A program made the translations under genes and the position numbers. The notes under the pieces were generated by a model. The model saw nothing but the letters and a program-made list of their open reading frames with translations. It was not told the origin of the DNA and searched no databases. A stretch of DNA of 64,000 nt from Guadua angustifolia (Eukaryota; Streptophyta; Magnoliopsida; Poales; Poaceae): contig CM070501.1 of assembly GCA_036346375.1 (NCBI GenBank), forward strand, positions 33,314,539 to 33,378,538, written 5' to 3'. Shown piece by piece: positions 36,251 through 47,492 of the stretch. Numbering within the stretch: the first letter of the stretch is position 1; every line of letters begins with the position of its first letter.

Positions 36251-36945
36251 GAGATGGCCTAGGGAGGGGTGAATAGGCTATCTTTACAATTTAAGTTCTC
36301 ACGAGAATATTATTGATTTATTGATGCAATAGAGAACAGGTCTACAAATGATTAAAACAACAATATTAATTAACAAATGAAAGCAAAAAATAGATAACAC
36401 CAAGAAAGACAGAAATATTTAACCCGAGGTTCGTGAGCACTCCTCCTACTCCTCGTTGAAGCACTCCTCTAGGAGTATTGCTTCTCCCATGACTAATCGC
36501 AGAGCTTGGGATCACACTGGGAGTAGCTTTTTTCACCACCACTCGATGAGGCAAGCTCGAGACCTTTCACAAATAAGAGTTGCCTTCCACACTCACGCCT
36601 TTGGGATGAGTCAAACTCTCCACTTCCTCCAAAAATTGCCTAGGATCAAAATGATCCAAGAGTAATAAACTTCCACAAGTTACATCTCTTGGTTTACACT
36701 AAAAAACACTACTTAGACACACTTGGAGCTCAAAACCGAGATGAAAGATGATTTTTGAATGTCGGTGAAAAAGAGACTTCTTGCTTTGAGAAAATGAGAG
36801 CTCACGAATGCTAAAATGTGCAGGAGTTCAAAAAGGTTCTATGGTAGATGGCTCAGGCAATCTTTATATACTCAATTTTGATGAATGTAGCCGTTGTACG
36901 TGTCAGAGTATAAAAAAGATATAAAACACGTTGCACGTGTCGGGA
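36250..36945 (-). mobile_element. Ty1/copia LTR fragment, minus orientation
   Basis: On the minus strand its end reads 'ctattcacccctccctaggcc', a phrase typical of copia LTR 3' regions and similar to 45981-46005 on the plus strand (ctattcacccctctag). The remaining ~700 bp is non-coding. The second LTR and the internal domain are absent. Confidence 0.4.
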
Positions 36946-37600
36946 GTATAAAAAGATATATTTATCCACTTATCTAAACAATTGGATGACTCCAAATCCA
37001 TAAATAGCCATATCGCTTAGAGACTTAGCTAGAGGGAGTTTAGATTGGACGAAGATGGGCAATAACTAGAGAAACTACTTTCGATTCATATTTACAAGTG
37101 TCATAATCTAGAACAAAGACCACTTGTGTGGATGTCAAGATTTTTTACACACATGATTCATATACTCTAATACCTCTTTTTATCACGACCTAAAGCATCT
37201 AGGTCCCCAAATTTCGGTTGAGTTTTGTAATGATAACAATAAAGTTTAAAGTGCTAATGTCTTTGAATTGAGTATTTTAGTATAGGTTGATTCAAGGAAT
37301 GGACAAAAGAGTTGTCGATTTGGCAAATTCATCCAGAACCATTGTATCTCTAGACCAGATGCCACTATGCTAAGTCCTGTAATCCCCAAGAAAGATCTGT
37401 CAACTTTGACTTGAACCAACTCCCAGTCTCCGCGACTTGCATAAATCTTACTTGTTGATCATGTTCCATCCAGATTCGATGCGAAGGATACTGGTATCAA
37501 CACCAAAACATAGAAATAATAATCGGAATTGGGCCTAATGCTATCGTGGCGGCTCAAGGTTTGCGCACCCAACTGCGCCGGATGGCGCAGCATGCAGTCC
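36946..37600 (+). mobile_element. Copy of the 43.62-44.3 kb region (MITE-like end plus LTR start)
   Basis: 'ttatccacttatctaaacaattgg' to 'gaacaaagaccacttgtg' and then 'gaaagcatctaggtccccaaatttcgg' are shared with 43629-43990 in the same order. The text here carries many more indels than at 43.6 kb. The later part keeps only islands of similarity (ccccaagaaagatc; gtggcggctc.aaggtttgcg). Confidence 0.5.
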
Positions 37601-37829
37601 GAGGAAAAAAAAGCGACGGGTTTGGGAAACAAGATAGCCGCTCCCTATGGTGATCCGAGGTTCACCACTAAAAGATTAAATTTGCAATCTACAATAAAAA
37701 ATCCCTGAGTAAAACTGTCGATGAAAATTTATTGATAGTCGGAAAATTTTCAGGCAAATCGGCAAATGTAATTCTGAGAAGAAATTAAATCCGGAGTACA
37801 AAACAATCAGAGATTTTAAAATCTTGAAA

Positions 37830-38931
37830 ACATTCTAGTGAATATAAATACTCTAAATGATGTTTCGTCCTAATTAAAATGGATAGCGGCCAAACACAAA
37901 AAGTAGATGCCTTCCATAGTCCAACAACACCAAACTAGCTCAAGCCAATTAAGAACACAAGACAATGATTTTTTACAAGTTGGTTCTTGAGGAATCCTCG
38001 TCCGTTGAGGAGGCAAAGCCAGGTCCCTCTTGACCCTTTCCCCGGTGTTGCCGAAGCATGCAGGATTCTTCACTTCTTGCCTCTTTCCTTCTGGCGAGGC
38101 TTGCACTCTAAGCGGGTCTCGACACGAAGTCTTGGAGGTCGGTGACTCCGCTCGTCTAGGAGCCCTTCAAACTCCAAGAGTAACAACGCCGCTAAATCAA
38201 CTTGGAGGATGAACTTGTGCTCAGAATCAACAAAGCAAGCTCAAAGCACTTAAATCCCCTCTTTCCCCCAAATATTCAAACCAAATCAAAGCTTCAAGTG
38301 GGGAAAAGAGGCTAGGGCTCAGAAGTGAGAGAGTGAGCTTGGGAATTGAATGATGAATGAGTGAGTCGTTAGATTTGGAGTGAGGGCTTAAATGCTCTCC
38401 AAAATCACAATTACAAGTGCTCTACGATCCGATGTCCGACATTATCTTCGGATACTCGGACAATTTCCCGAGTGTCGGACTAAATGTCGGATACTCGGAC
38501 TTACGAGAAAAAACTAACGGACCCTAGCTCGAGTATCGGATTTAATCCCGGATACTCGGACATTCCGAAGTCGGGACTAAATGTCCGGATACTCGATAAC
38601 CTCCTCGGCGAGTACCCTTTAATAGGAAATGCACTGTTTTAAAATTCTTTTGAGATGCAATTTTCATCCTATGAGCACAAGCATATCCTAGAAGCGATTT
38701 TCCGTCAGATCCCCTTAATAGTACGGCTATCCTTAGACTCAATAAAATAAAAGAGATACAATCGAAGTCTTGATGCCGCCTTTTCACATTTTGAATATAG
38801 TGGAATCTCCAATCGCCTTTCCAATAATGATATCTCCTTGATAACGCATAGAATCTCACTTGCACGTTAGCATACATAATTGGGTCGCCATAAATCACCA
38901 AAACACTTTGAGGGGCCTAGATGCACTTTCA
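37830..38931 (-). mobile_element. Sirevirus-like copia 3' LTR (family A)
   Basis: On the minus strand it starts TGAAAGTGCATCTAGGCCCC at 38931, preceded by a purine tract (aaaaaggggagat, 38932-38944) that fits a polypurine tract. It is therefore the 3' LTR of a minus-oriented element. The interior contains repeated inverted 'gtcc.gac/tactcggac' motifs near 38440-38580, reminiscent of Sirevirus LTR palindromes. Other copies are at 40865-41298 (partial) and 46048-47081. Confidence 0.6.
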
Positions 38932-40864
38932 ATCTCCCCTTTTTGGTGAATTGATGACAACACAATTGGATTTAGATAAAATTTGAGAGGATATAGTATT
39001 TGGAGGACCAAATACATGGGGTGGAGCTCCCCTAAATCGTGCATTAGAGAAGATTGAGTGGATTCTTGAAATGCACATATTTAAGAGAAAAAGGTGCATG
39101 AGCTCCCTAAATTGTTGCTTATGATAGAATATGTCGAGATAATCAATAAGAAATTCTGCACAAGTAATCAATATGACATGATATCACACAAATGCCTAGC
39201 GGAAGGGAAGTATCAAATTGATGTTAAGCAAATAGTTCAACATCCAATCATCCAAAATCACGAACACAGCCATAAGCACAATTAAAGGTTCAACGATGCG
39301 ATAAATAAACAAATCAAGCACGGCAAGGAAATAAGAAATAAACTCTAGCTCTCTCTCCCCCTTTGGCATCAAGACACCAAAAGGGAAGAGTCTACCACAA
39401 AGAACTACTCCTCTCGGGAAGGCTCGTAGTCCGCCTCGCTCTATCGCGCCTTCGCCTGAGCGCCTCGAGGAGCTGGATGTGGAAGATCGAAGAGCTGCCG
39501 TGGCGGAATCACTGCGATACATGAGTTGACTCCTCGGACTCGCTCTTGGTGGAAGATCCTCACCTGCTGGCGGCGGTAGACGCGAAACTCACGGCGGTGC
39601 TCACGCAGCTCACGACGGGTCTCCTTCACTTGCACAGACACATCCTGACATAAGCAAAATAGGCACTTGAGCATCCTCTTGATGGTGTCGCGGCTAGTGC
39701 GAGGAGAACCTTCTCCGTGGGAGAAAGCCTGATCGGGCTGGAGGAGGAAGCTGCTGCGGCTGGAGCGAGTGGAGGCGAGAGCAAAAAAGACCGGTGAGGA
39801 GGGCGACCCAGGTCGAGTCTCCAAGGCGCGAGGAGCAGCTCGAGGCGAACCTTGTAAGGCACATGCTCCACATCCTTCACAAGTCAAGCCCGTGGCGTGC
39901 TCAATCACAGCCATAATAAAAGGCGCATATCCGCATTCTTTGGAGTTGCTCAAGGAGTTATAGCGGATGGCCTCCCGGATGAAGTCAACCACGTCAAATC
40001 CATGAGTGCGCTCAACCAAATGAAATAGCAAATTTCTCACATAAGAACCGATGGTTGACGCATCTCCTCCTTGGGCCAAAGAGTGACCAAGCAACAAAGC
40101 GAGCAGTAGCGGCAGGACCCTTGATAGTGCCCATCACAACATCTTTGAGCCGAAGTCATATAAATCTCCAAGTCGCTCAGAGCCATGACCTTCTTATCAT
40201 GACTTGGCATCCTCATCCGCGATCTCGGATGCAATATTCTAGCAAATGTCCTCTTGGTCACCACATACGAGTTTATCATCATCCACCAAATGGCATCTTG
40301 TTTTTATCAAAGTAAAGAGTGGCATAAAATTGCATGATTACCTCATCATTCCAAGAATGCATGAAACTCATAATGTCCTTCACTTTATGCCGCTCACAAA
40401 TCTCGATGACCTCGTCGAAGATGGGATTCGAGCCTCGGACATATATAGCCAATCAATCCTCTTCATCTTCATCACGGACGCTCCATAGGCGAAGAAGCTC
40501 TCATAAAAATCAGTGGAACCTATTCGGAACCGCTTGTCGACATACTGATCTTAGTGGAACTCGGCGGATCTTTGTTTCTTCTGCAACTATGGCCTTGCCC
40601 TTTCCAGACCCCACACGATAGTCGACCACACGAAGTGGCATCATCTGGCCTGGATATCTCCACAGAGGCTGAAGCTTCTCAAGGGGACCAATCGCCAACC
40701 TTGACTCTTGATATTGCTTCTTTTTCTGCTCACGACGCCTAACATGCTCATCCGCGGGATGTTCATCAGCAGGAATTTCCCCGGGATTATTCTGAGTAGG
40801 AGTAGGAGATGGAGCAGCCGGAGGCGAGGTGAGGAGGTTTGCACGGCCTTGAGGAATCTTCTAG
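38932..40864 (-). pseudogene. Degenerate internal region of copia element with envelope-like frame
   Basis: Lies between the family A 3' LTR and a partial 5' LTR. A 218-codon minus frame (40097-39441) and neighbouring broken frames (40282-40037, 40698-40510) carry motifs such as THGFDVVDFI and CGYAPFIMAVIEH. I associate these with the extra envelope-like region that Sireviruses hold between pol and the 3' LTR. No gag, integrase or reverse transcriptase motif is visible, and frames are interrupted, so it is non-functional. The position just upstream of the polypurine tract supports the reading. Confidence 0.45.
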
Positions 40865-41298
40865 CTGAATATAAATACTCTAAATGAATATAAATACTCT
40901 AAATGATGTCAGGTACCTAATAAAAATATGGATCTGGGGCCAAACACAAAGAGTAAGTAGATCGGGGCTTCTAAAATCCCACAACAACACCAAACCCTAG
41001 CTCAACCCAATTAAGAACACAAGACAATGATTTTTTACCGAAGTTCGGATTCTTGAGGGGAATCCTCGTCTCAGTTGAGGAGGCACAAAGCCGGTCCCTC
41101 TTGACCTCTTTCCTCCGGTGTTACACGAAGCACTCATCGGTTCTTCACTTCTTGCCTCTTTCCTTTGGAGGCGAGGCTTGCCTTCTAAGCAACGGGCTCT
41201 CCACACGAAGTCTTGGAGGCTCCGGTGACTCCTTGCCGATCTAGGAGCCCTTCAAACTCCAAGAGTAACAAATCGCTAAATCAACTTGGAGGATGACT
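40865..41298 (-). mobile_element. Truncated family A LTR (5' LTR side)
   Basis: Shares 'gaatataaatactctaaatga' through 'aaatcaacttggaggatga' with 37830-38210, then breaks off at 41298. With 37830-38931 it brackets the internal remnant, so the element is a truncated pair. Confidence 0.55.
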
Positions 41299-41379
41299 AG
41301 TACAAAATAAAATTGCAGAGACACCATAATGATAAAAATTCTCTCGGTAGGACCCAAAATCCCACAACCAGAGGCCCTA

Positions 41380-42545
41380 TCTTAGATTGTGCCAAGTGTA
41401 AACACATATTTCAAAGAAATCCAAAGAAATCTCCTTCCCCGTCGTCTTCTTCGCTCGAACTCGGCTGTCCCCAACCTCCACTGCCATCATCGTCCGGCGG
41501 TCTCATGCGCTGCCAAGTCTACTCGTGCACCCAGATGGAGATCCGCTCCCCAACCTTCACTGCCATCATCGCCGGCGGTCTCATGCGCTGCCAAGTCTGC
41601 TCGTGCACCCAAATGACGATCCACTCCCAATGGTTCCTGATCTCCTTGGTTGCGGGTGGTAGCCTCTTAATGTCCGCGCCATCTGTCATAAACCTCATAA
41701 TGTCTACCTCCCTTAACTCGTAGGGGGGTGTCCACAAGGCCATTCTCGGGAGCTCACAGACAGCTCTAAAATTTAAAAAATTCATGTGTATTATAAATAA
41801 GACATACTTTCAGACAATTATATAACTTTAATATGTGTTTTTTCTTACAAAATTTAAGAACATATCAAATATCAATGCTAAAATAGTCAAGATAGTACTG
41901 ACCTCATATTTTACTAAAAAGCATCATCTGCCTAGTATTTCTTGAAATAAAATCTTCAATTATATCTTCATAATTAATCTTCTCAAAAACATCATTTTCA
42001 AGTGCTATCATTGCCAACCCATTGAATCTTTCTTGTGTCATAGTAGAACGCAAGTAGGACTTCAACAACTTGAGTTTAGAAAAGCTCCTTTCCGCAAATG
42101 CAATAGTAACCGGAATGGTTATCAAAATTCTATATGCAATAATAGCATTAGGTTAAAAGGGCCTAGTAACTTTGGGGGCTCTGTGCCGGTGCCTAGATGG
42201 CACTTGGCCATCGAAGGCCCTGCTCACAGATGGGCACTTGTGTCGTGCTACCTGGCCGCAGCCATTGGGCCAGTGGGTGAGTGGCTTAGCACCATGGCCA
42301 CTAAAAATGTTCTTGCTTCTTGTGAAACCGTGGCCATGGATTTTGCACCAAAGTCTTTTGAACAGACTGGTAGTTGCACCAAAACGAAACCAAATTTCCT
42401 ATTCTTTTTTTAATCATATCTGCGAGTTAAAGCATATGCAGCAAAAATATCTTGCAATTGATTCAAGGAGATCGTTTTCTTTTCCATATACGGTTGTGTG
42501 GCAGCTATCGCCGCTTGGGTGAAGGGGAGTAGCGGAGTTTGAGCG
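41380..42545. mobile_element. hAT-derived region, sister of 50.03-50.85 kb
   Basis: Phrases 'ctcgtgcaccc…gatccactcccaatggttcctgatctccttgg' and 'gcatatgca.caaaaatatcttgcaattgattc' are shared in the same order with 50108-50715. This copy additionally contains a hAT transposase tail (41904-42125, minus). A small minus-strand peptide with 'PPATKEIRNHW' occurs in both copies; its family is not known to me. Confidence 0.5.
41904..42125 (-). pseudogene. hAT transposase C-terminal dimerisation fragment
   Basis: 73 codons reading AERSFSKLKLLKSYLRSTM…ERFNGLAMIALEND, the signature of the hAT-family dimerisation domain as found in plant zinc-finger (TTF-type) hAT transposases. The catalytic part and zinc finger are absent, so it is a fragment of a dead element. 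Domain assignment is from the recognised motif. Confidence 0.75.
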
Positions 42546-42579
42546 GAGGAGACGGCAAGGGGAAGGAACTGGGAACCGA

Positions 42580-42805
42580 GGACCGTTTGTTTTTACTCTA
42601 GATTCTCTATAGAGTTAATTTTGAATTGTTGCATAAAGAAGTTAATTCTTTAAAAATTGAAATCCAAAAGTATATGTAAAGTGGAGTGTGGATTTTGGTA
42701 TATATAGGTGAACTAGATTGTGAGAATCGATTCTTAGAACCGGAATTTGTTTTTGATTCGCTTTTGGAACCAGGATACTTAATCAAAAGCAAAATAAATA
42801 GACCA
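42580..42805. mobile_element. MITE, same family as 3.2 kb copy
   Basis: 'accgtttgtttttactctagattctctatagag' to 'aaataaatagaccat' matches the order and length of 3215-3443 (shared 'tatatataggtgaactagattgtgagaatcga' type core). Inverted ends are imperfect; target duplication not clear. Confidence 0.5.
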
Positions 42806-43084
42806 TAGTTATACGTGCACAATCTAGAACAGGGCCTCTAGTGATGGGATTTTGGATCCTCCTCACTTGGATAAAGAGGAGCGTGAGCATGTAGTGGCAG
42901 ACCTGGATCAAAATTTAGAAGATGTTAATAGTATAATGCCAACACATGATAAGCGAATGAAATATAAATCGAACCATCTGAAAATAGGGATACTATAGGA
43001 GTACCTACGGTCTGACGAGCGGAGGAGATAGATGGTGAAGAAATTGGATAATTGCTTTGAAATTTATATTTACACGTAACGCAG

Positions 43085-43700
43085 GGTGCATTTGGTTGCC
43101 TGAATGAGGTTGGATAAGATATGACCATCTAGCCTAAATGGGATGGAGTCATGCAGGTGGCTGTTTGGTTAGATAGATAGGTATGAGATAATTTTTTGTT
43201 TTGTTGAATGGATCAGAATGGATAAGATAAGCCAATTCGGTTTGGTTGCATGGATAAGGATTGATGGGCTAGTTGTAATCAAAGTTTCGAATTTTGGTTT
43301 AAAATTTTTGGACAAAATTTGATTGAAATTTGAAGTTTTGACCAAATTTGATTGAAATTCAAATTTTTGAACAAAATTTTGACCAAAATTTGAATTTTGA
43401 CCAAAATTTGAATTTTCAAACAAAATTTGAATTTTAGACAAAATTTGAATTTTTGGACAAAGTTTGACCAAAATTTGAATTTGATCGATTACACTCCGAC
43501 GAATTTGGAATTTGACCGAGTATATCTCTTCTGGTAACAAATTGGATGAGTCCGTTTGGCATTTCTTTTGGGATGACTCTATCCGGCATCTTGAGGGAAT
43601 ATTTTAAAAAACTGGATGACCATATCCCATTTATCCACTTATCTAAACAATTGGATGACTCCAAATCCATAAATAGCCATATCCTATCTACCGACTTAGC
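43085..43700. mobile_element. MITE-like DNA with 'gggatggatgg' and 'ttggatgactcc' blocks
   Basis: Begins 'gcatttggttgcctgaatgaggttggataag' and contains 'tttggttagatagataggtatgag' and an internal 'aaaatttga/tcaaatttt' array at 43280-43480. The right side recurs at 36946. Composition and flanking phrases are MITE-like, but ends were not fixed. Confidence 0.35.
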
Positions 43701-43873
43701 TAGAGGGGAGTTTAGTGGAGAAGATGGTAGACGGAGTAACTAGAGAAACTACTTTCAGATTCATATTTACAAGTGTCATAATCTAGAACAAAGACCACTT
43801 GTGGTCGTTCCACGAGATTTTTTTTACACACAATGATTCTGTTATACTCTAATACCTCTTTTTATACACAACT

Positions 43874-44709
43874 GAAAGCATCTAGGTCCCCAAATTTCGG
43901 TTGAGTTTTGGTAATTGATAACAATAAAGTTTAAAGTGCTAATGTCTTTGAATTGAGTATTTTTGAGTATAGGTTGATTCAAGACGCAATGGACAAAAGA
44001 GTTGTCGGGGATTGGGAAATTCCAGCAGCCGACCATTGTATCCCGGCGGCCTCCGAGCATGCCCATGCTCGAACGTCGTCCCCAAGAAAGATCTTCGGTC
44101 GTCAGCCTCCGGCCGACTCGTCCTCCGTCGAGCCTGCCCCGAGCATGCACGCTCGAGTCCGCGACGACGACCCGTCTGCCGAAGGGACCTCGGGTTTGCC
44201 AAAGTCGGGCCGATCCACGAACGGCGTGGCATTAATTACGTGGCGGCTCGAAGGTTTGCGACTAAACTCCTGACGCCACTGTCTGCTAGCCGCGATCTCA
44301 TACCTCGTATCCGTCGCGCGTGCCAGGCAAGCAAGGAACAGCACCACCTCGTCAACGATGTACGCCCTCTGAATAAATGTTGTGTCTCTTGTAACCCCTA
44401 TAAATACCTTCTCACGAAGGGTTGAGGTTCGACTCCATTCCCTGTTTTCGATACATAGAGCTTGTTGCTAGTAGTCCGGAGGATAGTCCTTAGAACCTCC
44501 TGGGGCTCCCGAAGCAAACACATTGTAATACATCCTCAAGAAGTTAGTGCCATCACTTTGGGCGTGGGGTTGTTATCTCCCCCGAGAGGCCCGAACCAGA
44601 TCAAAAAGGCCTCCCCTGTTTTGTGATTGTCCCGACCACCTCGGTCCGTAGCTCGCAGGCCTCGGCCTATACCCTCGAAAAAGGGCCCTAGGTTGATCCC
44701 TCATTCAAC
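43874..44709 (+). mobile_element. Copia LTR start fused to gypsy-type LTR 3' part
   Basis: Starts TGAAAGCATCTAGGTCCCC, similar to the family A LTR start. After ~150 bp it changes to GC-rich sequence. From 44325 it is a gypsy-like LTR 3' part with a TATA-like box (ctataaatacc at 44398) and an end …CTCATTCAACA (44710). The second half recurs at 47088-47492. Confidence 0.45.
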
Positions 44710-44710
44710 A

Positions 44711-46019
44711 AGTAAGCTCGGCGGGGGACCGGTTATCGAATCGTCGACAAGAGTAATGACTCAAAAATAGAAGATCAATGAGGTAAAGCAAGGTGACCAA
44801 GGTATAAAAGATAAGGATCTTTTTCATAGCTTTTACCGATCTTGGTGGTTGAAGAAGCAAAGATCGGATTGTTAGAATAAGTGCCATACTATTAAGAGGG
44901 GTCATTGTCATAAGTTTGATGTCGAGAAAAGTGTCAAGGCTCAAATTATATTAAATTAGACATCTCTGGAATTAATGGCTAAAAATGAAATCAAAAGAAA
45001 TTAAAAAATGCATTTTGAGGCATAAGGGCGGTATGATCGTAGGGCCTGCGGTAGTACCGGCCTGCAGTGCTACCGCACCCCCTCGCGGTACCTTTTTTCC
45101 AGTATGGGTGTTTTTCCCCCTGATCATGCGGTATGATCGGAGACCATGCGGTACTACCGGTGAGAGGTAGTATCGGCCAAGTGACCAACGGTCACTCGAC
45201 CGGCCTTAATTGCTCCACTGAGTGACCATTGGGCATAGAGGAGGCGGTAATCCGCCAAGGAGGCGGTACTATCGGCCTCTCGGCACGATTTTGAGTAATT
45301 TTAAGCAGATTACATTTGGTTGGTGAGGGCTATAAATACCCCTCACCGCATTCAAGGGCATTCTTTGGACCTCGTTGAATACATTTGAGCTCTTGTTAGT
45401 CTCCCAAACTCTTGAAGCTTCAAAATTCATACATAAAGAGAGTTAAGAGAAAATTGAGTGGTGCATTTAGTGATTGAGCCTTAGACACTCAATTTCGACC
45501 TCAAGTATGCGCCAATACTTATTACTCTTGGAGGTTACCGCCTCCTAGACGGCTTGAAGGCGAAGGGTTTGGTGTTCTTACAAGAAACTTGTGTGAAGGC
45601 CGAGCAACGTTGTGAAGGCAAGAAGCTCACCTACCGGAGGTGGGAAGAGCTACCACGAGTGATCGAGAAAGGCTCAAGCAAGTGGAGCTGGCTTCAGAAG
45701 TTTAAGCCACCTCAACGTGAAGTAGGGAGACCGCAAGTCTCCAAGACCACGAGATAAAAATTGTGTGTTCATCCTTTGTGGTTTGCATTAATTTTCTTTT
45801 TTGTGTAATTCTTCAATTCTAGCAAATTGATTGTCTTGCTTAGATAAGTTAAGTGGTTAGATTACTTGAGTAGAAGAAATATTTTGGTGATCACTATAAT
45901 TGCTTAATATTAAAAGAGCTAAAATTGTCATACACGCTAGAAATCCTAAAACTTGATTTTAGCGTGAAAAATTTAAAACCTCCTATTCACCCCTCTAGTC
46001 GGTTATCCTTGATCCTACA
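44711..46019 (+). mobile_element. Copia LTR (family B), first copy, with PBS
   Basis: LTR-like DNA with a TATA-like 'ctataaatacc' at about 45331, repeated 'gcggta…taccg' inverted motifs at 45030-45180, and the end …CTATTCACCCCTCTAG…GATCCTACA at 46019. Directly after it comes GTGGTATCGAG, one base off the tRNA-Met primer site TGGTATCAGAG seen in the second copy. The left border is approximate. A 67-codon frame (45554) inside is not a gene. Confidence 0.55.
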
Positions 46020-46047
46020 AGTGGTATCGAGTAAGGACTCTTTATTA

Positions 46048-47081
46048 GGGGATTTTTTACGAAGTTCGATTCTTGAGGGGAATCCTCGTCTCCGTTGAGG
46101 AGGCACAAAGCAGGTCCCTCTTGACCTCTTTCCTCCGGTGTTACACTAAGCACTACTTGGGTTCTTCACTTCTTGCCTCTTTCCTTTGGAGGCGAGGCTT
46201 GCCTTCTAAACAATAGGGCTCTCCACACGAAGTCTTGGAGGCTCCGGTGACTCTTGCCGTCTAGGAGCCCTTCAAACTCCAAGAGTAACAAATCGCCGCT
46301 AAATCAACTTGGAGGATGAACTTGTGCTCAAGAATCAACAAAGCAAGCTCAAAGCACTTAAATCCCTCTTTTCTCCCCAAATATTCAAACCAAATCAAAG
46401 CTTCAAGTGGGGAAAAGAGGCTAGGGCTCAAGAGAGTGAGAGAGTGAGCTTGGGAATTGAATCTGACAATGAATGAGGTGGGCAGCAGTTAGATTTGGAG
46501 TGAGGGCTTAAATAGCTCTCCCAAAATCCAACAGTTACAAGTGCTCTCACAAGCCAGTCCGGGACTGTCCGGACATTATCTTGGATACTCGGACAATTTC
46601 CCAGTGTCGGACTAAATGTCCGGATACTCGGACTTACTGAGAAAAAACTAACCGAGACCCTAGCTCGGGTATCCGGATTTAATCCCGGATACTCGGACAT
46701 TTTCCGGAGTCCGGACTAAATGTCCGGATACTCCGGACTAACCTCCTCGGCCAGGAGTACCCTTTAATAGGAAATGCACTGTTTTAAAATTCTTTTGAGA
46801 TGCAATTTTCATCCTATGAGCACAAGCATATCCTAGAAGCGATTTTCCGTCGTATCCCCCTTAATAGTACGGCTATCCTTAGACTCAATAAAATAAAAGA
46901 GATACAATCGAAGTCTTGATGCCGCCTTTTCACATTTTGAATATAGTGGGGATCTCCAATCGCCTTTCCAATAATGATATCTCCTTGATAACTGCATAGA
47001 ATCTCACTTGCACCGTTAGCATACATAATTGTGTCGCCATAAATCACCAAAACACTTTGAGGGGCCTAGATGCACTTTCAG
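46048..47081 (-). mobile_element. Family A LTR inserted between two family B units
   Basis: Matches 38000-38931 with better-preserved text. The minus-strand start TGAAAGTGCATCTAGGCCCC is at 47081. The inverted 'gtccggac' motifs are clear at 46555-46740. No second family A LTR adjoins, so it is a solo or truncated LTR. Confidence 0.6.
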
Positions 47082-47087
47082 CGGGAA

Positions 47088-47492
47088 GCAAGGGAACATC
47101 ACCACCTACGTCCGGAACAGTGGCACGCCCCTCTGTAATAAATGTTGTGTCTCTTGTAACCCCCTATAAATACCTTCTCGCACGAAGGGTTCAGGGTTCG
47201 ACTCCATTCCCTGTTTTCCTGATACATAGAACTTGTTGCTAGTAGTCCAGAGGATAGTCCTTAGAACCTCCCAGGGCTCCCCGAGCAAACACATTGTAAT
47301 ACATCCTCAAGAAGTTAGTACCATCACTGGACGTAGGGTTGTTATCTCCCCTGCGAGCGGCCCGAACCAGATCAAAAAGGCCTCCCCCTGTTCGCTGTGA
47401 TTGTCCCGACCACCTCGGTCCGTAGCTCGGCAGGCCCTCAGACGCTATACCCCTCGCGAAAAAGGGGCCCTAGGTTGATCCCTCATTCAACA
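47088..47492 (+). mobile_element. Gypsy-like LTR 3' part, second copy
   Basis: Repeats 44325-44710 with small indels, including 'cccctataaataccttctcgcacgaagggttc' and the end CTCATTCAACA. It begins immediately after the family A LTR. Confidence 0.5.

Noticed and set aside
41313..41785. Overlapping 136-codon plus and 88-codon minus frames
   Set aside because: The plus frame is a shadow. The minus peptide is shared with 50.1 kb but lies in transposon-derived DNA without gene structure, so it is noted as part of the repeat only.
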